DNA from: Arcuatula senhousia
Taxonomy: Eukaryota > Mollusca > Bivalvia > Mytilida > Mytilidae
Assembly: GCA_963971305.1 (NCBI GenBank)
Contig: OZ020304.1
Span: 5,341,576-5,405,575 of the forward strand
DNA length: 64,000 nt
Reading direction: 5' to 3'
The first letter of the stretch is position 1, and every line of letters starts with the position of its first letter. Positions 10,102 to 64,000 of the stretch are shown in pieces. Made by a program: the position numbers and the translations under genes. Below the pieces are notes generated by a model. It was given only the letters and a program-made list of their open reading frames with translations, was not told the DNA's origin and did no database searches.

Positions 10102-12296
10102 TGTCACATATCGGATATATTCAAATATGAAAAATCATTTTAAGTCTATAACTTATAAACCACCCTAATCTTATCCAACGATATCCTGGTTACATGTTGC
10201 TATAGTCGTTTTCTTCTGATAGAAATCCAAATTCTCTAAATCCAAAGATAAAGCAGAGAATAATTTCCCTTTAGAAGAAATTACAACTATAAACAAGATT
10301 GCGTGACGTGCTGAAATGGTTTCTCAAAAGGAAATGTCTAATTGCTATAAAATCTGTAACACCATTTGTCTTTCTGATGGAGGCTAGCTTGCGGTGGCAT
10401 AAAAGCGTTCGATTATAGATGTTTCATTCTAATCCGATGAAAATACAAATAAGAGATTGAAACTGCGTAATCAAACGCACCTTTTGGCTTTATTAATCGT
10501 GACATGTACAGGTGGAACAAAGGTAATCATAACAGGAAATCGGTCGAGAGTACGTCCCTCCCAATACATCAGCTAAGACATGGAAAGAAATCAAGTTAAA
10601 CTGTCTAGAAATGACCCGTGTAGACATTTCTTATTGATAACCGCAGGAAGAGCACATCCTGTCATATTTATGATTGTATTGATTGCCAGCTTCATTAAAA
10701 GCATGTTCAGGGGTTAATCAAGACATGCACCAACGAATTATAAGAATTCAATGTTTTACATTTGGTAGGATGCTCAGTAAGATCTAACAGATGATATTTT
10801 GTTGCAGCTTTAAGAAACTGTATGATTGGAATTTATCAGCATTGATTACGATGTTAATAAACATAGCTTAACGTTCTTTAAAGTAAAATTGATATGCATT
10901 GTCAAATAAAATAACAGAATTAACAAAAAAAGTGCGACATAACTGCGAAATACGAACGAGCATGGGTATAACAAACATTCTGATTTCAATTGTTGATTGC
11001 GTCGCGAAATCTTAATCCACATCTCATTATCTTCTATTCTGGATGTGAACATTTCATAAAGTATTATGATCACTTTGACTAAATCAGTAAATATCACCTA
11101 CAATATTTCATCGATTTGTTTTTCTTTTGAAAATCTTTATGCAATTTTTTCTCTCTCTTTCATTTATGACTAAGGATAAAGATAATGTACTTTTCCTTTG
11201 GTGGTAACCATATTAATGTGATTGTGTGCATGAATCTTTCGTGCAAAGTATTCAATCCCGTAGAAATGGTTGTAACACAAAGATCAAGTTACGGTTGTTT
11301 GTCAGTTGACATAAACGATGCTTTCTTTGGTCATCTTTGAGAATTTTCGGACACAAATGATCAAGAGTATCACAGAACAATTGTTCTGCTGCTCGTCACA
11401 CGCCGTAATTTCTGTAAAGAAAAAAATCCGTCTTGACCAATCGATTCATCGGATATATCAACTGCCAAAACGTTACCCTAAAAAGGACGACGTTTTTATA
11501 TGCAAGCATGCGTGTTAACCTTGAGGAAATGAACATTTTGAATTTCAATTCAAATAAGCATTCTATGTTGAAATATTATACGAAAAACGATCGACAAAAT
11601 CGATTTACTACGAAATTTAACGTAAAACTTACCACTGGACATTTGTCTCTGATATTTATTTTGGCCGAAAATTCGCGCGTGTGTGACTAAAATTGAGACA
11701 AATTTGAAAAGTTTAGTAAATGCACGAGATGGATTTTAAGTCCTGTCTTCGAGTGCACATTTTTTTTTATTTTCAAACTTTTAGATAGACTTTTCAAACA
11801 AAAGCGTTACATCAAAAAGCTAGATTATTTGCCTTTTAACTTTCTTTTTACCAGGCATGAATGTTTTCGTTTATAACACCGTAAAACATATTGATATATA
11901 AACTTTATTTCAAAATTTAAAGCTTGTACTTTCATTTGGTACTTTGCTAAATTTTGTAACACGTTACACGGGGTTAAATTATGGTCAAGTCTTGTTTTTT
12001 TATACATATATACAAGATAAAGAGCATTTAAAACTTAATTTTTGATGCATTTTCTTAAGTCTCTATTATCTTACCATTTTGATAAATAACATTAATGATT
12101 TTGGTGTTTATCTGAATAAGTATCAGTAATAAATATCTAAGGTTACGACGTTTCTCAAAAGTAACACCAACATCATGCGGAACCTATATTTTTGCGACCA
12201 CCCACCGTATTACCCGGTTTGTATGTATTCCATATTCCTATCTTTCAAAAGACTACTTAGAAACATCAGAAGGTGTGAAATCTCAACTAACTAAAC
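10102..12296. other. Upstream region of the globin exon; no other gene seen
   Basis: Would contain the 5' UTR, promoter and any upstream exons of the globin gene transcribed to the left. No convincing TATA box or initiator was identified, and no further exon was seen. The open frames here are short and without family features. Confidence 0.5.
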
Positions 12297-13150
12297 TTGT
12301 TATTGAGCATTAGTCATAGGCGTGATCGTCCACCACTTCCAACTGTTCAACTTTTCAAAGTAACTGGCTTGTCAATTTTAAAAATTGCTTAGCCAATTGG
12401 TTGAACGGATGAACCCAATTGACATGAAAAATAAGCATAAAAAATATCGTATCAAAATGTAATAATATTTTCAATGTGACTTGGTCATTTTGAAAACAAA
12501 TAGCCAATAACAAAATGTAAAAGAATTCCAAAATGTGCAAATTTAATCTTTATAAAGGTTGAGTACCAAAGGGCACATTGTTGATTTATATCAATATATA
12601 TTAATCCTCATAAGTTCGTGAAAATTTTTCAAGGCATTATTATTTTTAAGGAACTTTTTATGCTTAAATATGTTTAAAGGAGACAATAATTTTGAGTTTT
12701 ATATTGACTTTCACATTTATTAAGTTGACAAAAATTGTCTTCCTTTATTTTATTCAAGTACCCAAATAATCCTTAAAAAATAAAACACCTTGCATAATTT
12801 TCATGCACCTAATATGATTTATATTTATTTTTATAAATTAACAATAAGCCTTAAGGTATTCAGACTTTGAACTTTAAATTTGCACATTTTGGAATTTTTT
12901 ACATTTTGCTATTGGCTATTTGTTTTCGAAATGACAAAGTCACAATGAAATAATAATTACATCTCTGAAATAGAACAGTTGCTAAGACATTTCATATCTT
13001 TGCACTGCACTGCATATTTCTTGTCAAACGGTTTTAACTGTTCAACCAATTGGCTAGGCAACTTATAAAATTGCCAAGCCAGTTACTTTGAAAAGTTGAA
13101 CAAGTGGAATTGGTGGACGATCATGCCTATGCACAATAAAAAGAAACAAG
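12297..13150. mobile_element. Foldback element with ~240-bp inverted arms
   Basis: The left arm 12297-12545 (GATCGTCCACCACTTCCAAC, TTTTCAAAGTAACTGGCTTG, GCCAATTGGTTGAAC, ATAGCCAATAACAAAATGTA) is mirrored by 12885-13150. The spacer is about 340 bp and AT-rich. A transcript through it could fold into a long hairpin. Confidence 0.8.
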
Positions 13151-13159
13151 GGGTTGCAC

Positions 13160-13712
13160 TAAGTCGTGCTAAGCATACCCCCACTCGGCCATTCAGAAAA
13201 CAGGAAGAAGATGACCGACTGACCTGGAAAGGGGAGGCACGGTACAACTCATCATGCTAAAGCTGTATACCAAATTTGAAATCAATCCCTTCGCTAGAAG
13301 CCGAGAAATCTGTTACAAAAAATTGTCAATTTTTGACCCATAAAAAGTCTAAGTCAGTAAAACAGGAAGTAGATGATGGACTGACCTGGAAAGGGGAGGC
13401 ACGGTATAACTCATCATGCTGAAGCTGTGTACCAAGTTTGAAACCAATCCATCCAGTAGAAGCCGAGAAATCTGTTACGAAAAATTTCACATTCCAAATT
13501 TTGTTCCCCTAAAAAAGTGTAAGTCGGCTTGGAAAACAGGAAGTAGATTATGGACTGACCTGGAAAGGGTAAGCATAGTATAAATCATCATGCTGAAGCT
13601 GTGTACCAAATTTGAAACCAATCCATCCAGTAGAAGCAGATAAATTGAACCGGACGGACAGACGGACAAGGTGATTGCAATATAGCCCCCTCTCTTACGA
13701 GTGGGGGTATAA
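13160..13712 (+). repeat. Tandem repeat ending in GGACGGACAGACGG
   Basis: Three units of about 173 bp share ACAGGAAG.AGATGA.GGACTG, CCTGGAAAGGGGAGGCACGG, ATCATGCTGAAGCTGTGTAC and CAATCCATCCAGTAGAAGC. It ends GGACGGACAGACGGACAAGG and GAGTGGGGGTATAAT. The organisation resembles the repeats at 35510-36402 and 52960-53560, a widespread class of bivalve repeats of unknown mechanism. Confidence 0.75.
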
Positions 13713-14468
13713 TATATATTTTTTCTTTAATGATCCTATTAATCATTTTAGAGTTTTGCACAATATGTTTTTTTTTTACAATCAATGCTTTTACGTGAAG
13801 ACATGTTTCTTTCTTCATTGTAAATGATAATATTTTTGGCAAAAGTTAATCATTTAAAATAGCATAACTAACCAATGTTCAAGTGTCTCTTTATTATAGA
13901 TCATAGAAAAGCTCATTTCTGTAACAATATTCTTTGTTGTAAGCAATAAAACGTAATCAATGGACAAGTAAATTAAAACAAAGGAAGTTGGCACACATAC
14001 TAAACACAATACACTAATGGAACAATAGAACAAAGTGTATGCAATATAAAAAAATCTATAGCGACGAAATCCTTGACGACTGCAAGCATTAAAGCCGCTT
14101 ATGGTTTATCCAAAAGGAACAGCCCCAACAACTGAAAATAAATAAAAGAAACAATAATTCAAAGTTTATGAAATTTGTTAAATTTAAAGCATTATGCTAA
14201 TTTGCGATTTGAATACAAGCTTTATTAAACACACGAGCAGTGATTTAACACCATATGAAAATGTTGTCAATATCTTTACTGCTTTCTTCAAAAAATTTCT
14301 ACCTACTAGTATATAAATGATAATTTCAAAGAATCCATTTACTCTAAAGACTTAAAATCTAAATCTTTTTAAATAGCGAAATATTGATACAGCGACAATT
14401 TGTATTTTCGACATCGCGATATTTTACCAGTTTTCAGAAGCAATGATAAACGAGATAATGGAAAAGTA

Positions 14469-16846
14469 CGAAAGCCCAGAAGGCTCATTCGAGATTCGAA
14501 ATTCGAGATTCGGAATTCGAAATTCGACATTCGAAATTCGAGATTCGAGATTCGAAATATATATATTCGCGATTTAAAACAAAATGGAAGGTATTTTTTT
14601 CGCAGAATTCAATTTTTATTATTATTATTTGTATGGTGGCATATACTGAATATATCCTTATTATAGGATATTTTATTTTCTCAGTTTTTAAACTATCACA
14701 AAAAATTTAATTAATAACTACCCGAGAAAAAAAACCACGTGTCATCAAGTTCGCGAGTTTTGTTTTACTTTGCAGCTACTCAAATGGATGATTCATTAAA
14801 CCTTTAAGTGTGCCTTATGAAATTTAGGGATACCTAATATGATAGGTGATATATATTGAAATGATTTGCCCATGGGCGTCTGTGGAAGACCATTCACGTA
14901 GTGGGAGAAGGTCAACTATAACTTGAGTAACTAACTATGGTGGTGATGTGTCATGAACTGGACGACTCATGTCACACAGCGAGTATTAAAGTTAGCAGTC
15001 GCTACATGTAATAGGGATGTTTTGGCATGATATAGCAATTTTAGGCTTGGTGCCGAAAATCCGCGCTACTTTTCTATAACCCAAAAGAAAGGGAGGTTAT
15101 TCTAACCATGAAACCTTTCCTGAATCTGCCTCTGCAGCATCCGATTAAAACCGTCAGATTTAAATTGAGTCGGGTGATTGGAAAGACACATTAATTATAC
15201 AAATCCGACCAAGACTCATACGTGGTTTGCCAAATATAACATTAAATCATGGTGGGCAAATATTTCTTACTGCAAGTAAAGTCTAACAATCCACGACCTT
15301 GGGTTGCATGACCCCGGTGAACTCTGGTAAACTTGAGAATAATCTCTCTGTTGAAATTTGCAACAATGGAACTTGATCTCTTTGATCAGTTAAAGTAACA
15401 GCTATACAAACAAGATTATCTTGTTTTAGGAAAGAGAAATTTACCTGTATGAAAATTTTACCTGTTTGAAAAATTTACCTGTAGAAATTGAATAGTACGA
15501 ACTGAACTAATGAAATGCTATACAGACTACCTGTAGTAGGTTACATGTTTTTTTTAGGAAATACTTGTTATTAAAAACTATTTTCTATATCAGAGTACTT
15601 TTAGCATATTAAAAATATTTTTTTTATGAAATGCTTTAATAATCAATTTTTTATGGTTTTTACAACTTTATTCATCATAGTTTGTCCTCAGATATATCTG
15701 AAATATCTGATATTACTGATTATTCAGATTTCTTATACATTTTTAGTCATAAACGAGGTCATTCTTATCGAAAGTATACTGTTGAATGACTTTAGATTAC
15801 ATTGACTGTTTAAGTGTCTATCTGTATATATAGTTTTTGGGCTCGTTTAGAAGGGGTACCAATATCCCCCCCCCAAATCTTTTATCAAATATTCCATTTC
15901 CGAAAAAAAGTGTTTGCCAATATCCCATATCAGGATTGAAATTTCCCATTACGGGAAATAAAATATGAGCAGAAGCGGTTTCCATATTTGCTTCATGTTA
16001 TACATGTATTTTCAATTCTATGTGAATCAAATGGTATGGTCTTTGATGGTGTAAAATGTAAATGATGCATAAGTAAAAAGATTTTGTCCTTAGTGTAACA
16101 TTATATCAAACAGATTTTGATTTGAAAAGTAAAAAAACTATCAAATTGATGGTCATATTACCATCTTTGATGTAGGAGTTTTCTTCCTTCAGAGTAGGAG
16201 TTTTCTTCCTACAGTGTAGGAGTTTTTTCCTTAGTGTAGGAGTTTTTTTCCTTCAAGCAAAAAAATTCATACCCATAACAAGTTAATCTCCTCTGTATAG
16301 ATGTCAATTTAACTGATCACGGTAATCATCTTCCATTGTTGCAAATTTCAATAGAGGGATTAAGTTGTAGTTTACCTAATTTCATTAAGGAGTACCAATA
16401 TAAACACGGGGATTATAATTCTTTATTAGCAGTAATACAAATAGAATAAAAATTTAATATATTGAGCTTACAAAAATTATGGAATACACTATTGACCTAC
16501 TTGGTTGGTTATAAGTATATTGAATTTCGAGTTTCGATTCTCTAATTTCGAATTTCAAATTTCTAATCTCGAATTTCGAATCTCGAATTTCGAATCTCGA
16601 ATTTCGAATTTCGAATCTCGAATTTCGAATCTCGTATCTCATATTTCGAATTTCGAATCTCGAATTTTGATAATTACGTTTTTAAAAGAACTATTTTGAT
16701 TTGTACAGGATTATAAAACAAGCAATCTAATTGGCTGTAAGTATATTGACTTTCGAATCTCGAATTTCGTATTTCGAATCTCAAATTTCGAATTCCGAAT
16801 CTCGTATTTCGAATCTCGAATCTCGAATGAGCCTTCTGGGCTTTCG
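14469..16846. mobile_element. Foldback element with ATTCGA-array ends
   Basis: The left end CGAAAGCCCAGAAGGCTC followed by ATTCGAGATTCGAAATTCGA units is mirrored at the right end by ...TCGAATCTCGAATGAGCC then TTCTGGGCTTTCG. The right side has two arrays (16527-16668, 16752-16830), each preceded by TAAGTATATTGA.TTTCG. The inner TIR element at 15273-16435 is inserted within it. Open frames over the arrays (R-F-E-I-R-N-S repeats) are just translated microsatellite. Confidence 0.78.
15273..16435. mobile_element. TIR element, inverted copy
   Basis: Reads as the reverse complement of 3380-4525 along its length, including the ACTCCTAC minisatellite (16171-16255), the poly-C run and both termini. 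It is nested inside the larger ATTCGA foldback element (14469-16846). The two copies face each other across 10.7 kb. Confidence 0.82.
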
Positions 16847-17345
16847 AAGAAAAGGGATGAAATACAAATAACAACAAAGAAACCTGCACCGTATATCATA
16901 TTGTTCTCTCAAATAGATTTTCTTTCGAATTTGTACATAAACACATCTTGAGATACACTTTGAAAACTCCATTTGATAAAAAATATGCTTTGAGACCTTT
17001 TTTGCTTTTCGACATAAAGTTCTGATTCCTAAGGTTGGCTCTTTTGTATTGAAATGTTAAAGAAAGAGCACACATTAAAAGGAAATTTGTTTTCTGAGTT
17101 TACAAAAATCTATCCAAGAGGGGTTTTTGGGGGGGGGATTTAAAATTAAGCTGATATATTGCTTTAAAACGATAACAAATGGGGTGCTTCTGAGTTCACT
17201 TATTAAATTAGTCTAAGTTGGCAAATTGAGCCATTAATTATCTCCCTTTGTCAAACCTGGTTTAAAATACTTTATAAAATATAATAAAAAAATAAAGAAA
17301 ACAAGAGAAGGCAATAACACATTTATCGAATTTTGATATCCCGAA

Positions 17346-17498
17346 CACAGGCGTTTGGGTCCAGGATTTTATCTTATTATAATAATGTGTATATAAAAAT
17401 TTTCATCTCGTCTCTATACTAGTATATAGGGACGAGATGAAAAATTTTATATGCACATTATTTATAATAAAATAAAATCCTGGACCCAAACGCCTGTG
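17346..17498. mobile_element. Near-perfect palindromic MITE
   Basis: CACAGGCGTTTGGGTCCAGG at the left is matched by CCTGGACCCAAACGCCTGTG at the right. The arms of about 75 bp meet at CTATACTAGTATATAG. The arms differ by only a few bases, so the insertion is probably recent. Confidence 0.85.
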
Positions 17499-18034
17499 AT
17501 CCCAAATCCCGACCAAAACCTCTTATTCTAAAACATCCCCCCCAAAAAAAATAATCCTCTACTCTGTCGGAGACCTGTTTCCGGTTCAGCTGTAACCGGA
17601 ACAGCGGTTGTTTGTCATGAGCTTGTACAAATTGTGTCCTAAGTAAACAGTCGCTGCAGAGGCTTCATATAGGCACGACTATAAACTTCATATTGGTTGA
17701 CCAAACTTGAAGAATCAATATCAAATGTACAAGAGAAAAGACAAAACAATCAAGACATACCAGAGAGATTGAAGATCGCAATGGATCTGAATTGGTATAA
17801 CAATTTTGCAATTATAGTGGTTCCATTGTATATAAGCCCTTCACATCACGAGTAAATTCTTTTCCGTAACATTAATTTTGGACGATATTGAATCATTTAT
17901 TAGTTAAATCTATGCATTCAGCTGGTGAAGGTATATTTTGTTAATTAACTGTTAACTGGATTGACGTTTGACATCGGGCCAGGCTGCTTAGCCCATAAAG
18001 CGACTGGGATGTGTGCCCCAGGTGGTTGAATGGG

Positions 18035-18350
18035 GCATCCCTGTCAATAAACAACCATTGTCTGTTGAAAATAAAAATTCAGCCAACGTGTGTGAAAAGG
18101 GTCACAATTCATGCACGTAAAAGATACCTCTCCGGAAACCCTCAAGAAGTGCACCACAAAGGATTAATGCCAATGGTCTTCAAAATTACTGTTCCTTTGT
18201 TTCCCGACACAACCCCATTTTTTGCTTCCCATTTTTTGTTATTTTTTGTTTTTGTTTTTTTTTTGCATCCCCATTTTTTGCCTCCCATGATCCTCAATCA
18301 GGATTCAGCATTTCTATTTTCAATAGACAATGGTTGTTTATGTGACACTT
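18035..18350. mobile_element. Short TIR element (MITE-like)
   Basis: ATAAACAACCATTGTCTGTTGAAAAT (18042-18071 region) is mirrored by ATTTTCAATAGACAATGGTTGTTTAT (18317-18343 region). The interior has poly-T runs and CCCATTTTTTGC repeated three times. The open frame across it is not gene-like. Confidence 0.65.
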
Positions 18351-18599
18351 GGTAAAGATTGACTATATCCGACACAGGTGAATGTTCCAGCTAGTATGAC
18401 CTCATTTCAGGTAAGACTTATTCATTGTGTCAGTCATCATAGATAAGAGTTATCATACGACCCCTAAAAAAATCTTTCTTCGTTATCAGCCACTAGTAGA
18501 AAAGTTCAAAATGGTGGTTAATTGTTTTAATTAGTGTTTGACTGGTCTGCTGTACTGAGATGATCACCTCAATATCCCTATTGTGTCTCACAATTATGT

Positions 18600-18745
18600 T
18601 GTGTTCTATGGTCATTACCGGATCCTAAGATCGTAATGGAAGATGGAGGTTTGGCGCCATAAAACCTGGTTTAAACCACCGTTTCGTTTGAAATGCCTGT
18701 ACCAAGTCAGGACCATTGCGATCCACCAATTCTCCTGTATGACTG
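18600..18745. repeat. Dispersed GGCGC repeat, copy 2
   Basis: GGAGGTTTGGCGCCATAAAACC, GAAATGCCTGTACCAAGTCA and GGACCATTGCGATC match 1232-1352, and 31440-31612 in inverted orientation. A related fragment occurs at 19130-19190 and another at 56590-56735. It is a medium-copy family of unknown type. Confidence 0.65.
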
Positions 18746-20078
18746 ATTCGTTTTTGTCATTTTCTCTGACTATGAGATTGATCATTCAAGTTCGGTAGTT
18801 TTGTTATTACCTTTATTTACAGATTGTGAAAAAAAAATTGAGAAGGGTTTCGTCATTTTCTGGGTGCATTGACCTATGGTGCGTTGAGGATACATTAGCC
18901 TGTCTTGTGATTTGGTTCGTTTTCCTTCTAGTTTGTGGTCATACATTAGACCCTTTTGCATGACATACATGGGTCTGTGTTATGGGTGCAGTGTCCTTGG
19001 CAGGTCTTCATTTTTCAATTTGTTGTTTCAACAATAGTTCTTGTCACGATTAGGAATGAGATACTGTTGACTGTACGTAAAACAATCAACAAACAAGCAA
19101 AATCAAACAAGCAAACGTTTGTGCTCCAAGAGTGGAGGGAAACGAAAGAAAAGGCATTTCAAATGAAATGGTGGGTTAAACAAGGTTGAATGGTGCATAA
19201 CTTTTCTCCTTCAGTGCGATCTTAGGGACAGGTAGTAGCACAATTCACGACACGGTTATAAGGTTTAATGGCTTTTAAGGAGGTCATCTCATTACAACAA
19301 CAAACCAAACAATAACCAAAACCATCATTGAACATTTCGTCTAACATAATTTGGAATTGTTCCACCAATGGTTGAAAGCACTGTAAGGAAGATTTTTTGA
19401 GAGATATTATAAGTTTTGTCTTATAGCCTTGGCCTAACTGTTGGTCACGAAGACAGCGGTTTGAATTTAATTTTGTTGATCATCTGAATACATGTTCGCT
19501 GCAGACCTATGCAAAGATATAGTCACGCGTTAATTTGAAAACCTGTCAAGTCAATACCTGAACTCGCAAGCTCTCCCTTAACATCAAAGGGACACCAAAG
19601 AAAACACCAATAAAAACATAACTAAGAACATCAAACAAAACATCAATAAAAACATAAATAAGAACATCGACTTGACAAACAATCACAAGGTGCAATATAC
19701 GGATTACAAATAATGACATGCGGATGATGTAATAGAACATTGTATCGCTCTTACATATGCATAAGATATATGGAGCAATAATTGCAACAAAAAAACACTT
19801 TCCTTTGGATTTCATCTGTTAGTGGTATCATCCTTGATGTTATGTGGCCTTACATCTTATTTCCCATCAACAAATGAAATAACCCCCGGGATAATCCCTT
19901 AAAGGACTCTTTCTCTATAGGAGCGAAACCATTGGGCCATACACCAACCAGGAAGGGTCGTTTCAATCAACCAAGGTTTAATGCATAATAACGTTAGGTT
20001 TTCACTTATTACTGAACCAATGTAGATAGACAACGAGTGTAAACTGAAACGTTTTAGTTATTTTTGTGAAATATGTAC

Positions 20079-64000
<43,922 letters not shown>

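Noticed and set aside
14400..16972. Several open frames with R-F-E-I-R-N-S repeats
   Set aside because: They are translations of the ATTCGA microsatellite arms in several frames.
18011..18355. 114-codon open frame
   Set aside because: It spans the short TIR element and low-complexity CCCATTTTTTGC repeats, with no domain.

Overview
This is a window of animal nuclear DNA, AT-rich with small exons, long introns and very dense interspersed repeats. The repeat landscape suggests a marine bivalve, most likely a mussel of the Mytilus type. Pointers are the hammerhead repeat with the core CTGATGA..GAAACGCGCGTC, GGCGGATCCAG-type MITEs, repeats ending in GACGGACGGAC, and repeats opening with GCTCACCTG and closing with CAGGTGAGC. 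The species is an inference from repeat style. No bacterial-type operons, tRNA, rRNA or CRISPR arrays were seen.

One large gene on the minus strand occupies roughly 20.1-64.0 kb and enters from the right edge. I assembled it from splice sites, reading phase and protein similarity between exons. It begins, as seen here, with four to five repeats of a composite module with the exon phase pattern 0>2, 2>2, 2>1, 1>1 (EGF), 1>0. The first three exons encode a roughly 90-residue Cys-bearing domain that I cannot name. The fourth is an EGF-like domain and the fifth a short linker. After module five come one degenerate EGF exon and five canonical calcium-binding EGF exons (28.3, 25.7, 23.3, 21.8 and 20.1 kb). 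The last four of these are a recent tandem duplication of a two-exon block. The product looks like a modular extracellular protein. Its start and end are outside the window or not found.

A second minus-strand gene is represented by one convincing first coding exon (9956-10101). It encodes an N-terminal Met-Gly and lysine-rich leader followed by helices A/B of a globin, ending at the classical globin B12.2 intron position. Its later exons were not recognised.

The rest is transposon-derived. The most interesting part is three families of short tandem repeats that each carry a hammerhead ribozyme motif: 20.3-21.3 kb (358-nt monomers), 5.0-5.6 and 25.2-25.6 kb, and 5.7-7.5 kb. The 20.3 kb copy is flanked by a 4-bp target duplication. 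It is absent from the paralogous intron at 23.5 kb, so it is a retrozyme-like mobile element that probably arrived after the exon duplication. Other elements include foldback and long-TIR elements (3.4, 12.3, 14.5, 15.3, 30.5 and 33.2 kb) and a TA-flanked MITE with tandem-repeat neighbours acting as empty sites (6.4 kb). There is also a broken Penelope-like-type reverse transcriptase (26.7-27.6 kb), a family of ~1 kb repeats with CAGGTGAGC ends (six instances), and several minisatellites.
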